From contig JAEUHM010000026.1 in NCBI GenBank assembly GCA_016795485.1, positions 62,001 to 126,000 on the forward strand: a DNA stretch of 64,000 nucleotides. The letters are read 5' to 3'. The DNA is from Verrucomicrobiaceae bacterium (lineage in GTDB: Bacteria; Verrucomicrobiota; Verrucomicrobiia; Verrucomicrobiales; Verrucomicrobiaceae). This document shows positions 17,979 to 27,366 of the stretch, piece after piece (position 1 is the stretch's first letter; each line of letters opens with the position of its first letter). The notes beneath the pieces were generated by a model. It worked only from the letters and a program-made list of their open reading frames with translations. It searched no databases and had not been told where the DNA came from. The position numbers and the translations under genes are program-made.

Positions 17979-20900
17979 TCAGCGGGTGAAGAGGATCTCC
18001 AGGGAGGTCTTGTCGCTTGTTGGGCCTCCGGGAAGCGGGGCGAGCATGAAGTGGCCGTCTCCTACGACGTTGTCCAGGGCGGCAGGTGGCTGGCGCAGGA
18101 CGCCGCTGAAGCTGACGGTGCGCTTGGTGCCGCCATCGTTGAGTTCAAAACTGCCGGTGAAGGTTCCTTTGCTGGCGCTGTGGCTCATGGTCCACTTGGT
18201 GTTGTTAACAAGGGGTGTGATCTTGGTGGTGACGGTGCCGCCGGTGGGTAGATCTGCCTGGGAGAGGCTGCCAGTGGCTCCGTGCGTGAATGTGAGGGCG
18301 TTGGCACCGAGCATGGTGCTGAGGGGTAGGGCACCAGTGGGCGGAATCCATGGGTCTACGGTGAGGACGGTGCCGACGGGACCGAAGTCTGTGAGGTAGG
18401 AGGTGTCTGCAGGGATGGCGAGTTTCCGCCAAGTCATGGCGGCGGCTGGGACGTAGCGGCGATTGGCTAGGATGGGGTGTGGAAGCATCCTAACGAGGCC
18501 GGCGAGGTAACTCTGGGTGCGCGCTATGATGTAAGGCTGGACGAAAAGGCGATAGGCTGGGTCGTCATCGACATCTGGCTTCAAGGTGGTGGTGAAAGCG
18601 GTGCCATCGGCAAACTTTCCGCTGATGACGGCTACTCCGAAGCTGTCGATGGCGATTTTTGCCCAACCTGCTCCAGCGGGGACCGTGGGTGAGGCGGGTG
18701 TGGCTGGCTCTAACACGGCGGTGTGGGCACCTGCAAAGAGGACCTTGCTGTTGGCGCGGAGTTTGCGGCCGTCCGTGGCGCTGCCGAGAGGGATTGTGTT
18801 CCGCGTGGCACTGGCGGTGACGTCTCCGTATAGGGGCAGGACGAAGGTGGCGGTGTAGGTGATGCTGTTCTTGATGAGGGTGACGTTTCCGCCGCCGGTC
18901 TCACTGCCTACGTTGGGGGTGAGGGTGCCTGAGAGCGGCACGGCTGATTTCTCTGCGGAGGAGTAGAGTTTAGCTGTGAAGCTCTTGTTAGTGGAGGGGA
19001 CAGTGATGCTGAGCTTGCCCACGGGGACGTTGCTGCCGTCTACCAGCAGCGCCTCATAGGCTCCAGCAAAGGTCTCTACCACGAGTGTGCCGCGTCCTCG
19101 GATGAGGCTGTAGTTTACAGAAGCACCTCCACTGCTGGTGATGGGGTAAAGTCCACCTGGGCTGCTCGTGGTGGCTGTGGTGGAGAGAGTGGGCTCCTTG
19201 GACAAGGCGTTCCCGGCGGTATCACCAACCATGAAACCGATGTAGGTTGGGGTCGGGAATGGTGGATTGGCTAGACCAGCAAACTTGCGCATGTCTTGAG
19301 GCATGATGGTGAGCGGTGCTTTGGCGATGACTAGCGTGCCGGTCTTTGTGGTCGTGCCAGCTTGTGCCTTCACGGAATAGGTTCCGGCGTCTGTGGGTGG
19401 TCCAGCAAGCGTGGCAGATCCCTTCTTGTAGGTGATGGTTACGGGATCCGTCGTGCCGACCACTCCAACAGAGCGCGGGGTCTTGTTGTACACTTGGTTG
19501 AGCTGGATTAGCGTCAAAGTGGTAGGTTCTGCCTTAACGGTAATGGTTTTGGTGACGGAGGATGCTGGGAGGTAGTTCCCGCTGCCTGCTTGAGTGGCCT
19601 TGACCTTGATGACTCCAGGTGTGGCAAAGGTGAGTGTGCTGCCAGCAAGGCTGGCGGTGCCTGACACGAGCTCAAAGCTTACTGGTAGGCCCGAGGTGGC
19701 CTGTGCATCGAGTGCAAAGGGACTCTGGCTGGGATAAAGGACCGGTGGAGGTGAGAAGTTGATGCTTTGAGCTAACATGGGACTGAGCTTCCCGAATCCG
19801 CGCAATGAGAATGTGTAGGGGCTGGTGTTGGGGTCATCGGTGACGATGGTGACGTCCACCAGACGCTCCCCAGGCAGAGCGGGGTCAAAGGTGACTTCAA
19901 ACGTGGTGCTGTCTCCGACGGCGATGACATCACTGGGCAGCGCGGTCACATCAAACTCTGCTGAACTCGCCCCACTGACTTCGATGCGCGGCATGCCTTG
20001 CAGGTTGAGCGGTGCATCGCCGTCGTTGCGAATGGTGAAGGTGGCCTTCCGCTGGGTGTTCAACGTGGCTACCTCGCCGAAGTCGGTCAGGTCTCCGGTA
20101 GATGGGGTGACGTCACCATCAGCGATGTCTACGCTGGCGCCAGAGACGACCATCTCTGGGACAAGGCCGGTGCCTTGGATTTGGAAGAGGAAAGGCGCCT
20201 CGTCTGGATCATCGTTCGCTATGCTGACTACGGCGCTTCGGGTGCCCTGCTGGGTGGGATTGAACTCAACGGTGAAGACGGTGGAGATACCGATGTTCAA
20301 CGTGCTGCTGGGCTGTGTGTTGACGACGAAGTCAGGGTCGCCTGAGAGCAACACTCTGGGTGTGCCGGAGAGGTTCAGTGTCGCTGATCCATCGTTCTGA
20401 ATGGTGAAGGTGCGGGTGATGGTTCCGCCATTGACGGCGGTGCTCTCGAAGTCGGTATGATCGGCGGTGGATGGGGTGACGTCGTTGTGGCTGATGCCGG
20501 TGCTGTTGCCTAACAAGGTAATGTCCGGTGCCACACCAGTGCCGACGATAGAGAAGACGTAGGGGTTCTCGTCCAGATCACTGTTGGCGATGCTTACGGT
20601 AGCACTGCGGGTGCCCAGACCCGTAGGATCAAACTGAATGGTCATGGGACTTGTGTCACCGGGTGCAATGCTGTTTGCAGGGCTCGAGGTGACAGTGAAG
20701 TCCGCAGCGTTGGAACCGCCAATGGAGACTCTGGGGTCACCACCGAGTATGAGCGAGGCTGTGCCAGTGTTCTCAATGTCCAGAGAGATGGATTGAGTGC
20801 CACCCACGAGCAGCACATTGCCAAAGTTCACTCCACTGCTGCCGGGAATATCTATCTCGGGTGAAACACCAGTGCCTTGAACGGCAAAGGTGTAGGGACT

Positions 20901-23900
20901 TTCATCCGGGTCGTTGCTGGAGATTGTCACTGTAGCATCGCGCGTTCCGAGACTGCTCGGCACAAACCGTATTTGAAAGGAAACGCTGCTTGCGGCACCC
21001 ACAACAGAAGCTGGCTGAGTGAGCACCGAGAAATCTGCCGCATGAGAGCCAGTGATCTGCACCCTGGGAGAGTTGGTCAGCGAAAGCGTGCCCGTGCCGG
21101 TGTTTTCGATAAAGAAGCCGTTAATCGGAGCATTGCCCAAGAGAACATTTCCATACTGGGTGCCGTCAAACGTACTGGGCGTGATGTCACCAGATACGAT
21201 ATCGGTGCTGCCACCCTTGAGATTGATGTCCGGTGTCACGCCCGTGCCTTGGATGCTGAACGTGAAGGGGTTCTCATCCAAATCATCGTTAGCGATGCTC
21301 AGTGTGGCCGTGCGCAAACCATTGGCGCTGGGATTGAACTCCACCTGGAAAGTGGTGTTGCCTGTGTTGGCTGCCACTGGTGTGCTGGGCAGTGCGGTGA
21401 CCGTGAAGTCAGCGGCATGAGTGCCACCCACTTGTACGCGTGGTGATCCGGTTAGATTCAGAGCGCCAGCACCTGTGTTTGAAATGGTGAAGGTCCTGGT
21501 GAGAGTGCCGCCATTGACCAAGACACTGCCAAACTCTGTGTGGTCTGTTGCGGAGGGAGTGGTATCTCCATTGATGATGTTGGCTGAGTTCCCGGTGAGG
21601 GCTATCTCTGAAGGAGGGGTGAAGGTGAACTCGATTCTGGGTGGATCAGTAAAGCCGCCAGTGGTGGCCGCTAGTCCACCTGCTGACAAAGCCTGATGCA
21701 TGCCAGGGATGCTGGGTGAAGCATCAATGTATTTGGCGTCCACCCCATTGCCGGAGTGACGGACAGTGACCAACAGATTCCCGCCCGTGTAGACGTAAGG
21801 TGTGGTGAAGTTGATGGTTGGTCCGTTGACACCTGGCACATAGCTGTTTGGGCTGATGCTGAGTGAGCCGCTGCGGACTGTGACGGCGTCTGGCCCCAGG
21901 TTGGTGGCAAAGCTAGTGCTCAGGGAGCCGGGTGCGGCGGCTACAGAACTGAGTTGGATGTCAAATGTCGTGAATGTCCGTGTGGAAGCCGGCCAGGACG
22001 ACTCAAACGAGCCCAGTCGATAAGCCAAAGAGGTGATCTTTGATCCTATGGGTATGTAACGAAGCAAGTGTGAGCTGTAAGCATACTGCATGGACACGGC
22101 TGAGGTAAAGAGTACGCCGTTGTGTCCCCAGCTTTGGTCGAGTTGATGAGGTACTCGGAGGTTTTGGCTAGTTCCCTCGCGTGTCACGGCGATGGTGTAA
22201 GACTTCACCGATCCATCCATCGCAGTAACCGAAGCTTGGGCCAGATTAACACCAACGAGAAGCGGTAGTGAAGCAGACGGTTGCCCAGAAGTAGCGGGTA
22301 AAGTCTCGCCAGCGACGATGCCGACATCCAAGAAGCTCTGCGGGTCCTCCGCCGTGCCCGTCAGTGTGATAGACGACACGCCGTTGGGCACCACCAAACT
22401 GTATGCTTGGACGCCGCTAGAAAATGCAGGAGTTAGCGTGCCATGAGAAGGCACCAAGTTGGTCAGGTTTTTGACGGAAGAAGGAAGAATGATGGGTGAG
22501 AACGTGAGCGCCGCTGCCGTGATAGTGCCAGCGTCTGGAGACGCCGCGTCTCGTGCTTCAATCGTCCATGTTCCATTCGCTTGGGCAGGTGTTAGACCCG
22601 AAAAAGTAGTGTTGATGCTCGTCACGGGTGCGGGGTTCACTTGTCCAGCCCCACCTGCTGCCACGGTGCGATAGCGACCAGCAGGAAGCGCGCCTGTGGA
22701 GGCTGTTACCCAGAAGCTGGAAGTGGCGGTGTCTGTGAATACGTAGCTTCCGCTGACTGCTGCGCCGAAGCCGAAACCACCCGCTGTGGTCGCACCGACC
22801 CGACCAAATAGGAGGTGAGAGCGAGTGCCGCCAGGGGACTTCAATGTGAGTTCCAAGTCGCCAATGTAAGCGTGTGACATCGTAACAGACACATGCACCT
22901 CAGTGACGTTGGAAGAGAGGCCACTGACGGGCACGTTGACTACTAAAGGCGCACCAAATGCTGGTGGAGTGCCCGCCGTCCCGTCAGGAATGCTGCCGGT
23001 ATTGGTCTGGTTGAATGGGAATGGAGGGCTTCCAATGGCCAAGTTGATGCCATGCCGTCTTACAAACCCAGAGGTCGTGTTGGTGAATGTTAGGGTGTCC
23101 GCATAGCTGCCTGGCAGCAGAGTAGTAGCTGAAGCCGCGAGCGAGCATGTGACGGTCGTGGAGGCGCCAGCGAGAAGCGTCCCTCCAGACGAGGTTAGTG
23201 TGCTCCAGGACGCAGTCTTACTCACCGTCCAGTTGATTGGCGCACCACTCGTGTTGGTCAGCGTGTAGACCGCTGAGTTACCAGCAAAGGGTCCACCCAA
23301 AGGACCGGTGGAGTTCAGCCCTGGACTCGTGACCGTAAGCACGTCCGGAGACGTAGCCGCCGTCATCGATTGGAGTGCCATCGCGATGCCCGAGCCTGAG
23401 TCGCGGTCTACGCCCCCCGCTTCGATGTCCAGTGCGGTCGATGTGAGCAGCGTTCTAACTTGTGCTGGAGTGAGAGCGGGATTGTAGGCCTTGAGCATTC
23501 CAGCAATGGCCGCCACGTGTGGTGCCGCGGCGGACGTGCCGAAAAAGGTGGTGAATCCCGGCACCGAAGTCACTCCACCATCAGCACCCGTGATGTCAGG
23601 TTTGCTCAGGAGGAGACCGCCGGTAGCGGAAACATCACCCGGCGTAAATGGAGTGCCATTTGATTCATAAAACATCCGCCTCGGGCCATCACTGCTAAAG
23701 GTCTCTACAGGATTGGTAACGCCACCGACGAAGAAGTTGGGCGTGGGCGAGTTCCCCACCCAGCTAGCCGCCACACAGAAGGCATTTTCAGCGCCAGAGG
23801 CATTGTGCCCGGTGATCACGCCCGGCGTGCTCACCGTCAAGCGGGCGCGGCCAGTGGTCATGTGTAGGAAGCGGCCCGCAGCTCCAGTTTTCTTCACGAT

Positions 23901-25109
23901 CACGATGCGCTCACCCACATTCAACGTGCTAACAGCTTCATACGGGTTTTGCGTGCCACTTTGAATGTTCGTAGAGCTTCTCGCGATCGCTGTGCCCGTG
24001 GAGTTGAGCACAAATAGGTCGTAGTCGTTGCTGGACGCGCCCAAGGGGTCCGACCAGAAGAGATCGACTCGTCGGCTACTTCCACCGCTCGCCACCGTGT
24101 TGTAGTTCACCCCGCCGAAGTCATGCAAATCACCCACCGTCGTCACTGGCGCTGCCGCCGCGCCACCGCTCAGGAAATCACCTTCCCACGCGCCAGACGT
24201 GGCGTCATTTTTGTTCCCTGAGTTACCCGCAGACGAGAAATAGAGAACACCAGCGTCTGACACGGTCTTGACTGCTTGAGAGATGACCATGTCCTGAAAA
24301 GGGGACTCATTGAAGTAAGTGATATCGTCCACGATCACCGAACAGCCCGCTTTTTGCAGGTTGATGATGTTCTTGGCAAAGCTGGCATCACCACTGAAGG
24401 CTGTGGCGAAGTAAATCTCTGCCCCAGGCAGCAGATCTTGCACGATCTCCATCATCGCCGTTCCTTCGTCGCCCGTTCCTGCCTGCCCGGCCAATGCACG
24501 AGCTCGCCCATTGAGTTCGCCAGTGGCTTTGGACGTGGCAAGCGATGTCACACCGTCCGAGAGCACACCTATCTTGATCCCGGCACCGTCCACACCAAAC
24601 GTGGAGCGTGCAGTGTCAGCCCGGTGTGTGCGATCACCTTCACTCAGCACAGGTCCTAGATTCGTCGTCGCTTGCACCGCAGGTTCCACCAGTGTCACCT
24701 CTGGCCTAGCTGCCACCGCCTCCAGAGCATTCTCGGGCAGCAGGGCACGCACGGTATTGAACTCAGGCACTTCAACGATCAGGGTGCCGCCATTCGCCTG
24801 AATGAAGTCCGTCAGCCCTTTTCCCACTCGGCCACGGATGTCCACAAGGATGCGATTGTCTGGCTCTCGCTTCACATCCGCCTGGAATTGATTTAACCGA
24901 TTGAATGCTGCCGGGCTGGCCTTTTTCCTCACCAGATAGACCAACTGAGAGTCCATCTTTAGTTGAGCAGCATTACGCGTGGCCTTTTCATCTACCAGTT
25001 GCGTTATCTGTTCCCGAACTTCTGCTGGCAACTCAGGAAGATTCTGTGCCAGACCCACAGACAGCGGAAGAGCTGCTGCACCAATGAGGATGCGAAAGGA
25101 GAGATGCAT
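17979..25109 (-). CDS. Giant secreted subtilase-like protease with P-domain, choice-of-anchor D repeats and MBG-like domains
   Basis: A 2376-residue exported protein; ATG 25109 opens a signal peptide (LSFRILIGAAALPLSVGLAQ). A peptidase S8 fold spans about 170-560: Asp185 in KIGVLSDGV, SSAGNSGNK with the oxyanion Asn295, and Ser526 in FFGTSAAAPHVAAIAG. At the catalytic His position it reads DEGTAMMEIV (Glu215), so the set is Asp/Glu/Ser. A proprotein-convertase P-domain-like stretch follows (SHAYIGDLELTLKSPGG), then a cadherin-like beta-sandwich (SGVQAYSLVVPNGVSSI). Six or so choice-of-anchor D units come next (NTGxGxLxLxGxPRV, HAADFTV, GTRSATVSIAND), then MBG-like units (YNKTPRSVGV, PTDAGTYSVKA). 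The C-terminal module resembles that of the FG-GAP protein 2 kb away. It is probably a cell-surface or secreted protease. The 3' end faces repeat array 1. Confidence 0.9.
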   Translation of the reverse strand: MHLSFRILIGAAALPLSVGLAQNLPELPAEVREQITQLVDEKATRNAAQLKMDSQLVYLVRKKASPAAFNRLNQFQADVKREPDNRILVDIRGRVGKGLTDFIQANGGTLIVEVPEFNTVRALLPENALEAVAARPEVTLVEPAVQATTNLGPVLSEGDRTHRADTARSTFGVDGAGIKIGVLSDGVTSLATSKATGELNGRARALAGQAGTGDEGTAMMEIVQDLLPGAEIYFATAFSGDASFAKNIINLQKAGCSVIVDDITYFNESPFQDMVISQAVKTVSDAGVLYFSSAGNSGNKNDATSGAWEGDFLSGGAAAAPVTTVGDLHDFGGVNYNTVASGGSSRRVDLFWSDPLGASSNDYDLFVLNSTGTAIARSSTNIQSGTQNPYEAVSTLNVGERIVIVKKTGAAGRFLHMTTGRARLTVSTPGVITGHNASGAENAFCVAASWVGNSPTPNFFVGGVTNPVETFSSDGPRRMFYESNGTPFTPGDVSATGGLLLSKPDITGADGGVTSVPGFTTFFGTSAAAPHVAAIAGMLKAYNPALTPAQVRTLLTSTALDIEAGGVDRDSGSGIAMALQSMTAATSPDVLTVTSPGLNSTGPLGGPFAGNSAVYTLTNTSGAPINWTVSKTASWSTLTSSGGTLLAGASTTVTCSLAASATTLLPGSYADTLTFTNTTSGFVRRHGINLAIGSPPFPFNQTNTGSIPDGTAGTPPAFGAPLVVNVPVSGLSSNVTEVHVSVTMSHAYIGDLELTLKSPGGTRSHLLFGRVGATTAGGFGFGAAVSGSYVFTDTATSSFWVTASTGALPAGRYRTVAAGGAGQVNPAPVTSINTTFSGLTPAQANGTWTIEARDAASPDAGTITAAALTFSPIILPSSVKNLTNLVPSHGTLTPAFSSGVQAYSLVVPNGVSSITLTGTAEDPQSFLDVGIVAGETLPATSGQPSASLPLLVGVNLAQASVTAMDGSVKSYTIAVTREGTSQNLRVPHQLDQSWGHNGVLFTSAVSMQYAYSSHLLRYIPIGSKITSLAYRLGSFESSWPASTRTFTTFDIQLSSVAAAPGSLSTSFATNLGPDAVTVRSGSLSISPNSYVPGVNGPTINFTTPYVYTGGNLLVTVRHSGNGVDAKYIDASPSIPGMHQALSAGGLAATTGGFTDPPRIEFTFTPPSEIALTGNSANIINGDTTPSATDHTEFGSVLVNGGTLTRTFTISNTGAGALNLTGSPRVQVGGTHAADFTVTALPSTPVAANTGNTTFQVEFNPSANGLRTATLSIANDDLDENPFTFSIQGTGVTPDINLKGGSTDIVSGDITPSTFDGTQYGNVLLGNAPINGFFIENTGTGTLSLTNSPRVQITGSHAADFSVLTQPASVVGAASSVSFQIRFVPSSLGTRDATVTISSNDPDESPYTFAVQGTGVSPEIDIPGSSGVNFGNVLLVGGTQSISLDIENTGTASLILGGDPRVSIGGSNAADFTVTSSPANSIAPGDTSPMTIQFDPTGLGTRSATVSIANSDLDENPYVFSIVGTGVAPDITLLGNSTGISHNDVTPSTADHTDFESTAVNGGTITRTFTIQNDGSATLNLSGTPRVLLSGDPDFVVNTQPSSTLNIGISTVFTVEFNPTQQGTRSAVVSIANDDPDEAPFLFQIQGTGLVPEMVVSGASVDIADGDVTPSTGDLTDFGEVATLNTQRKATFTIRNDGDAPLNLQGMPRIEVSGASSAEFDVTALPSDVIAVGDSTTFEVTFDPALPGERLVDVTIVTDDPNTSPYTFSLRGFGKLSPMLAQSINFSPPPVLYPSQSPFALDAQATSGLPVSFELVSGTASLAGSTLTFATPGVIKVKATQAGSGNYLPASSVTKTITVKAEPTTLTLIQLNQVYNKTPRSVGVVGTTDPVTITYKKGSATLAGPPTDAGTYSVKAQAGTTTKTGTLVIAKAPLTIMPQDMRKFAGLANPPFPTPTYIGFMVGDTAGNALSKEPTLSTTATTSSPGGLYPITSSGGASVNYSLIRGRGTLVVETFAGAYEALLVDGSNVPVGKLSITVPSTNKSFTAKLYSSAEKSAVPLSGTLTPNVGSETGGGNVTLIKNSITYTATFVLPLYGDVTASATRNTIPLGSATDGRKLRANSKVLFAGAHTAVLEPATPASPTVPAGAGWAKIAIDSFGVAVISGKFADGTAFTTTLKPDVDDDPAYRLFVQPYIIARTQSYLAGLVRMLPHPILANRRYVPAAAMTWRKLAIPADTSYLTDFGPVGTVLTVDPWIPPTGALPLSTMLGANALTFTHGATGSLSQADLPTGGTVTTKITPLVNNTKWTMSHSASKGTFTGSFELNDGGTKRTVSFSGVLRQPPAALDNVVGDGHFMLAPLPGGPTSDKTSLEILFTR

Positions 25110-25227
25110 AACTAGGCAGGTAAAACGAACTAACGAGAGGCTCGGTCCGGAATCGGCCTTTTCAATCACTTCCTTGTCTACTGTTAGAGATATTTGAAGA
25201 TAGGGCTGAGGGTGATGCGCCGTTCGG

Positions 25228-27213
25228 TCAGTTCGGCGGCTCCGTTGCGGGGTAGTATTCGTCTGGTTCGCGCCCCATGAGCTGGCAGAGAGTTGGGAGC
25301 GTTCTGTAGGCGTTGTGGTAGAGGCCTTGCTCGTTCACCATAGCGTAAATGCGGTAGGTGGCGGCTAATGGATGGCCATAAGGATCGTCCCAAAAGCTTG
25401 GCGGTGGCTCTGGTGGAGGTGCGATCGCGATGTCGGAGTTATCATCGCTGTCATCATCATCGCCTGTTGGGTTCTGTTCCTGTTCGTCAAAGGGCTTGAG
25501 ACTAAAGTCAGGATTTTCTTCGTTCTCGTTGTTGGTGGGCTGTCCGTTTGGATTGACCAACTGGCCTCCGAGGGTCTCTCCGCTGAGGATCTCCGGGACA
25601 TCAAACTCTTCTGGATCAAGTTCCTCGCCAGCGTCTTCACTCGCACGGATGCGGTACTGGGTCTCAAGGATATGCTTTTGAGTCGCAGACCATTTCTTCA
25701 TGTGCTCGTCGTCGAAGTCGTCCAGACTGTCCTGCTTCATTTCATCTAGCCACCTCTTCTGGTCCGCGCTCATGTGCTCATATCGGATGCGGAGGTTGAC
25801 GCTGAGGTGAATCAACCAGTCCGTATGCCGTGCGTATGCGAGTTGCTGACGGATCGCCTCCACGACCTCGGGGAGGCGTCTAGCGGCATCAATGGACTCG
25901 ATGGAAAGGTTGAGCACCCTCCCGTAGCGGTACGTGTGAGTGGGAGTATAGATGGCTGAAAACGCGGTTTCGTCATCCACGAGCGTTTTGCCCAAAGCCC
26001 GTAGGCGTTTGAACATCCAGATGAGTTCGAGCACGAAGCGTTGGGGATGCTTGGTATAGTCGGGATGCTCTGTGTCCGAAGAAACGGGCAGGGCGCTGGT
26101 ATCTCCACCATGGTCAACGGCAATGAACCGCAAGGGCTGGAGAGGGCGGGGCACCGGCAGGGAGAAATGCATGTCCCAAGACGGCAGTGCGGCATTGATG
26201 GCTGCGACATCGAGGGCGACGATGGGGCAGCCAGTGACTTCGAGTTGGCACAGCTTCGGCGCACCGGATAGCGGCCAGTAGTTGCGCGGACATTCGCCAG
26301 TGAAGCGTACCCACTCTAACGCAGGGAGAGTTGTGAGGGGCTCTAGTCGACGTGGCCACCCCTGACCAGTGCACACCTCCAAGCAGTCCAGATGCTGTAG
26401 TGAGGGCAGGTCCCCAAAGTCGCGTAGTGAGCCTCTAACAATAAGATGGCGCAACTCGGGATAACGTTGAATGCCACGGAGGCTCTGTACTCCTGACAGG
26501 GTGAGAAAGCGAAGTGCAGGCATGTCTGGTAAAGTGGTGCAGTCGCGTTGCACGCAGCGTTCGCCACCAAAAGAAGCCGTAGTGAGTTTGGGGAAGCGCA
26601 GAGCAGATAGAGCGGCTGGGTTGGGGCTGAAGGTTAGGCTCTCCAACGCCACGAGTGCTGCGAGTGGGGACGTATCCAGCCAGAACAAAGGTGGCGCATA
26701 ATGAGGTGCGCCTTCACCACTCAGTCCCAAGCTCAGGCGTTTGAGATGGGTGCAATGGACAAACGGGCTAAGGTCTTCCAACTCTCCCGAGTTGATCTGG
26801 AACTCGACAAGATGGGTCAGGCTCTCCAAAAACGAGATGTCCTTCATGGAGGTGGAACCTAGTGCCAATGTCTCCAGCGCTGGAAAGAAACGCAGGACTG
26901 AGCCAGCTTCACCAATGGCCCGCTCTGAGTAGGAGATAGGCGAGATAAAGCTGGTCAAGTGGGGTGCCACCTCCGCAAGAAGTGCAGCATTCCCCAGGCT
27001 CAACCTCGGAAGCTCCAGAGGTGTCAGTTGTGCCTGCTTCCTCTCACGGAAGCCCATGATTTGAACCAAAGTTGGAGGGCGTTCGCTGGTTGGAGTCTCC
27101 AGGTACCGATGTTGACGACAGGCGTCCGTTAACAAAAGCAGCAGGTAGCGTTCATCTAAAGTGCGCTCTGGATCGAGTGCCCAGGCGGCTAAGTCAGTCA
27201 GCGTGGTTGCCAT
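25228..27213 (-). CDS. Leucine-rich-repeat protein with acidic tail
   Basis: A 661-residue protein without a signal peptide, probably cytoplasmic. Residues about 70-340 carry irregular leucine-rich repeats (FFPALETLALGSTSMKDISF, LTHLVEFQI, CTHLKRLSLGLSG, MPALRFLTLSGVQSLRG, PSLQHLDCLEVCTG). The middle part, 340-520, has no match I know. Residues 520-600 are strongly acidic and Asn/Asp rich (GDDDDSDDNSDI), then a proline stretch (APPPEPPPSFW). The layout recalls the SMI1/KNR4-neighbour or TIGR02996-type LRR proteins common in planctomycetes, but no function can be given. It sits between two giant surface-protein genes, with 118 bp to the protease start and 153 bp to the divergent FG-GAP gene. 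Confidence 0.75.
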   Translation of the reverse strand: MATTLTDLAAWALDPERTLDERYLLLLLTDACRQHRYLETPTSERPPTLVQIMGFRERKQAQLTPLELPRLSLGNAALLAEVAPHLTSFISPISYSERAIGEAGSVLRFFPALETLALGSTSMKDISFLESLTHLVEFQINSGELEDLSPFVHCTHLKRLSLGLSGEGAPHYAPPLFWLDTSPLAALVALESLTFSPNPAALSALRFPKLTTASFGGERCVQRDCTTLPDMPALRFLTLSGVQSLRGIQRYPELRHLIVRGSLRDFGDLPSLQHLDCLEVCTGQGWPRRLEPLTTLPALEWVRFTGECPRNYWPLSGAPKLCQLEVTGCPIVALDVAAINAALPSWDMHFSLPVPRPLQPLRFIAVDHGGDTSALPVSSDTEHPDYTKHPQRFVLELIWMFKRLRALGKTLVDDETAFSAIYTPTHTYRYGRVLNLSIESIDAARRLPEVVEAIRQQLAYARHTDWLIHLSVNLRIRYEHMSADQKRWLDEMKQDSLDDFDDEHMKKWSATQKHILETQYRIRASEDAGEELDPEEFDVPEILSGETLGGQLVNPNGQPTNNENEENPDFSLKPFDEQEQNPTGDDDDSDDNSDIAIAPPPEPPPSFWDDPYGHPLAATYRIYAMVNEQGLYHNAYRTLPTLCQLMGREPDEYYPATEPPN

Positions 27214-27366
27214 GGGTGTGGAGTTTGCGGATTGCGTTCTGTAAACACCAGCAAAAAAGCAGAATCAGTATTGGTGAAACCTCAACTCCCGGCCCGATGT
27301 TTGCTTCACACTCGTCGTTGCTTTTGGCTGGGCTGCTTGTTAGGTCCGCGCGCTTCTCATTTCTGC

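Noticed and set aside
17599-18251. Open frames on the plus strand through array 1 into the end of the protease gene
   Set aside because: They exist because the 21-bp unit has no stop in that frame. There is no leader, start context or domain, and they overlap the protease gene antisense.
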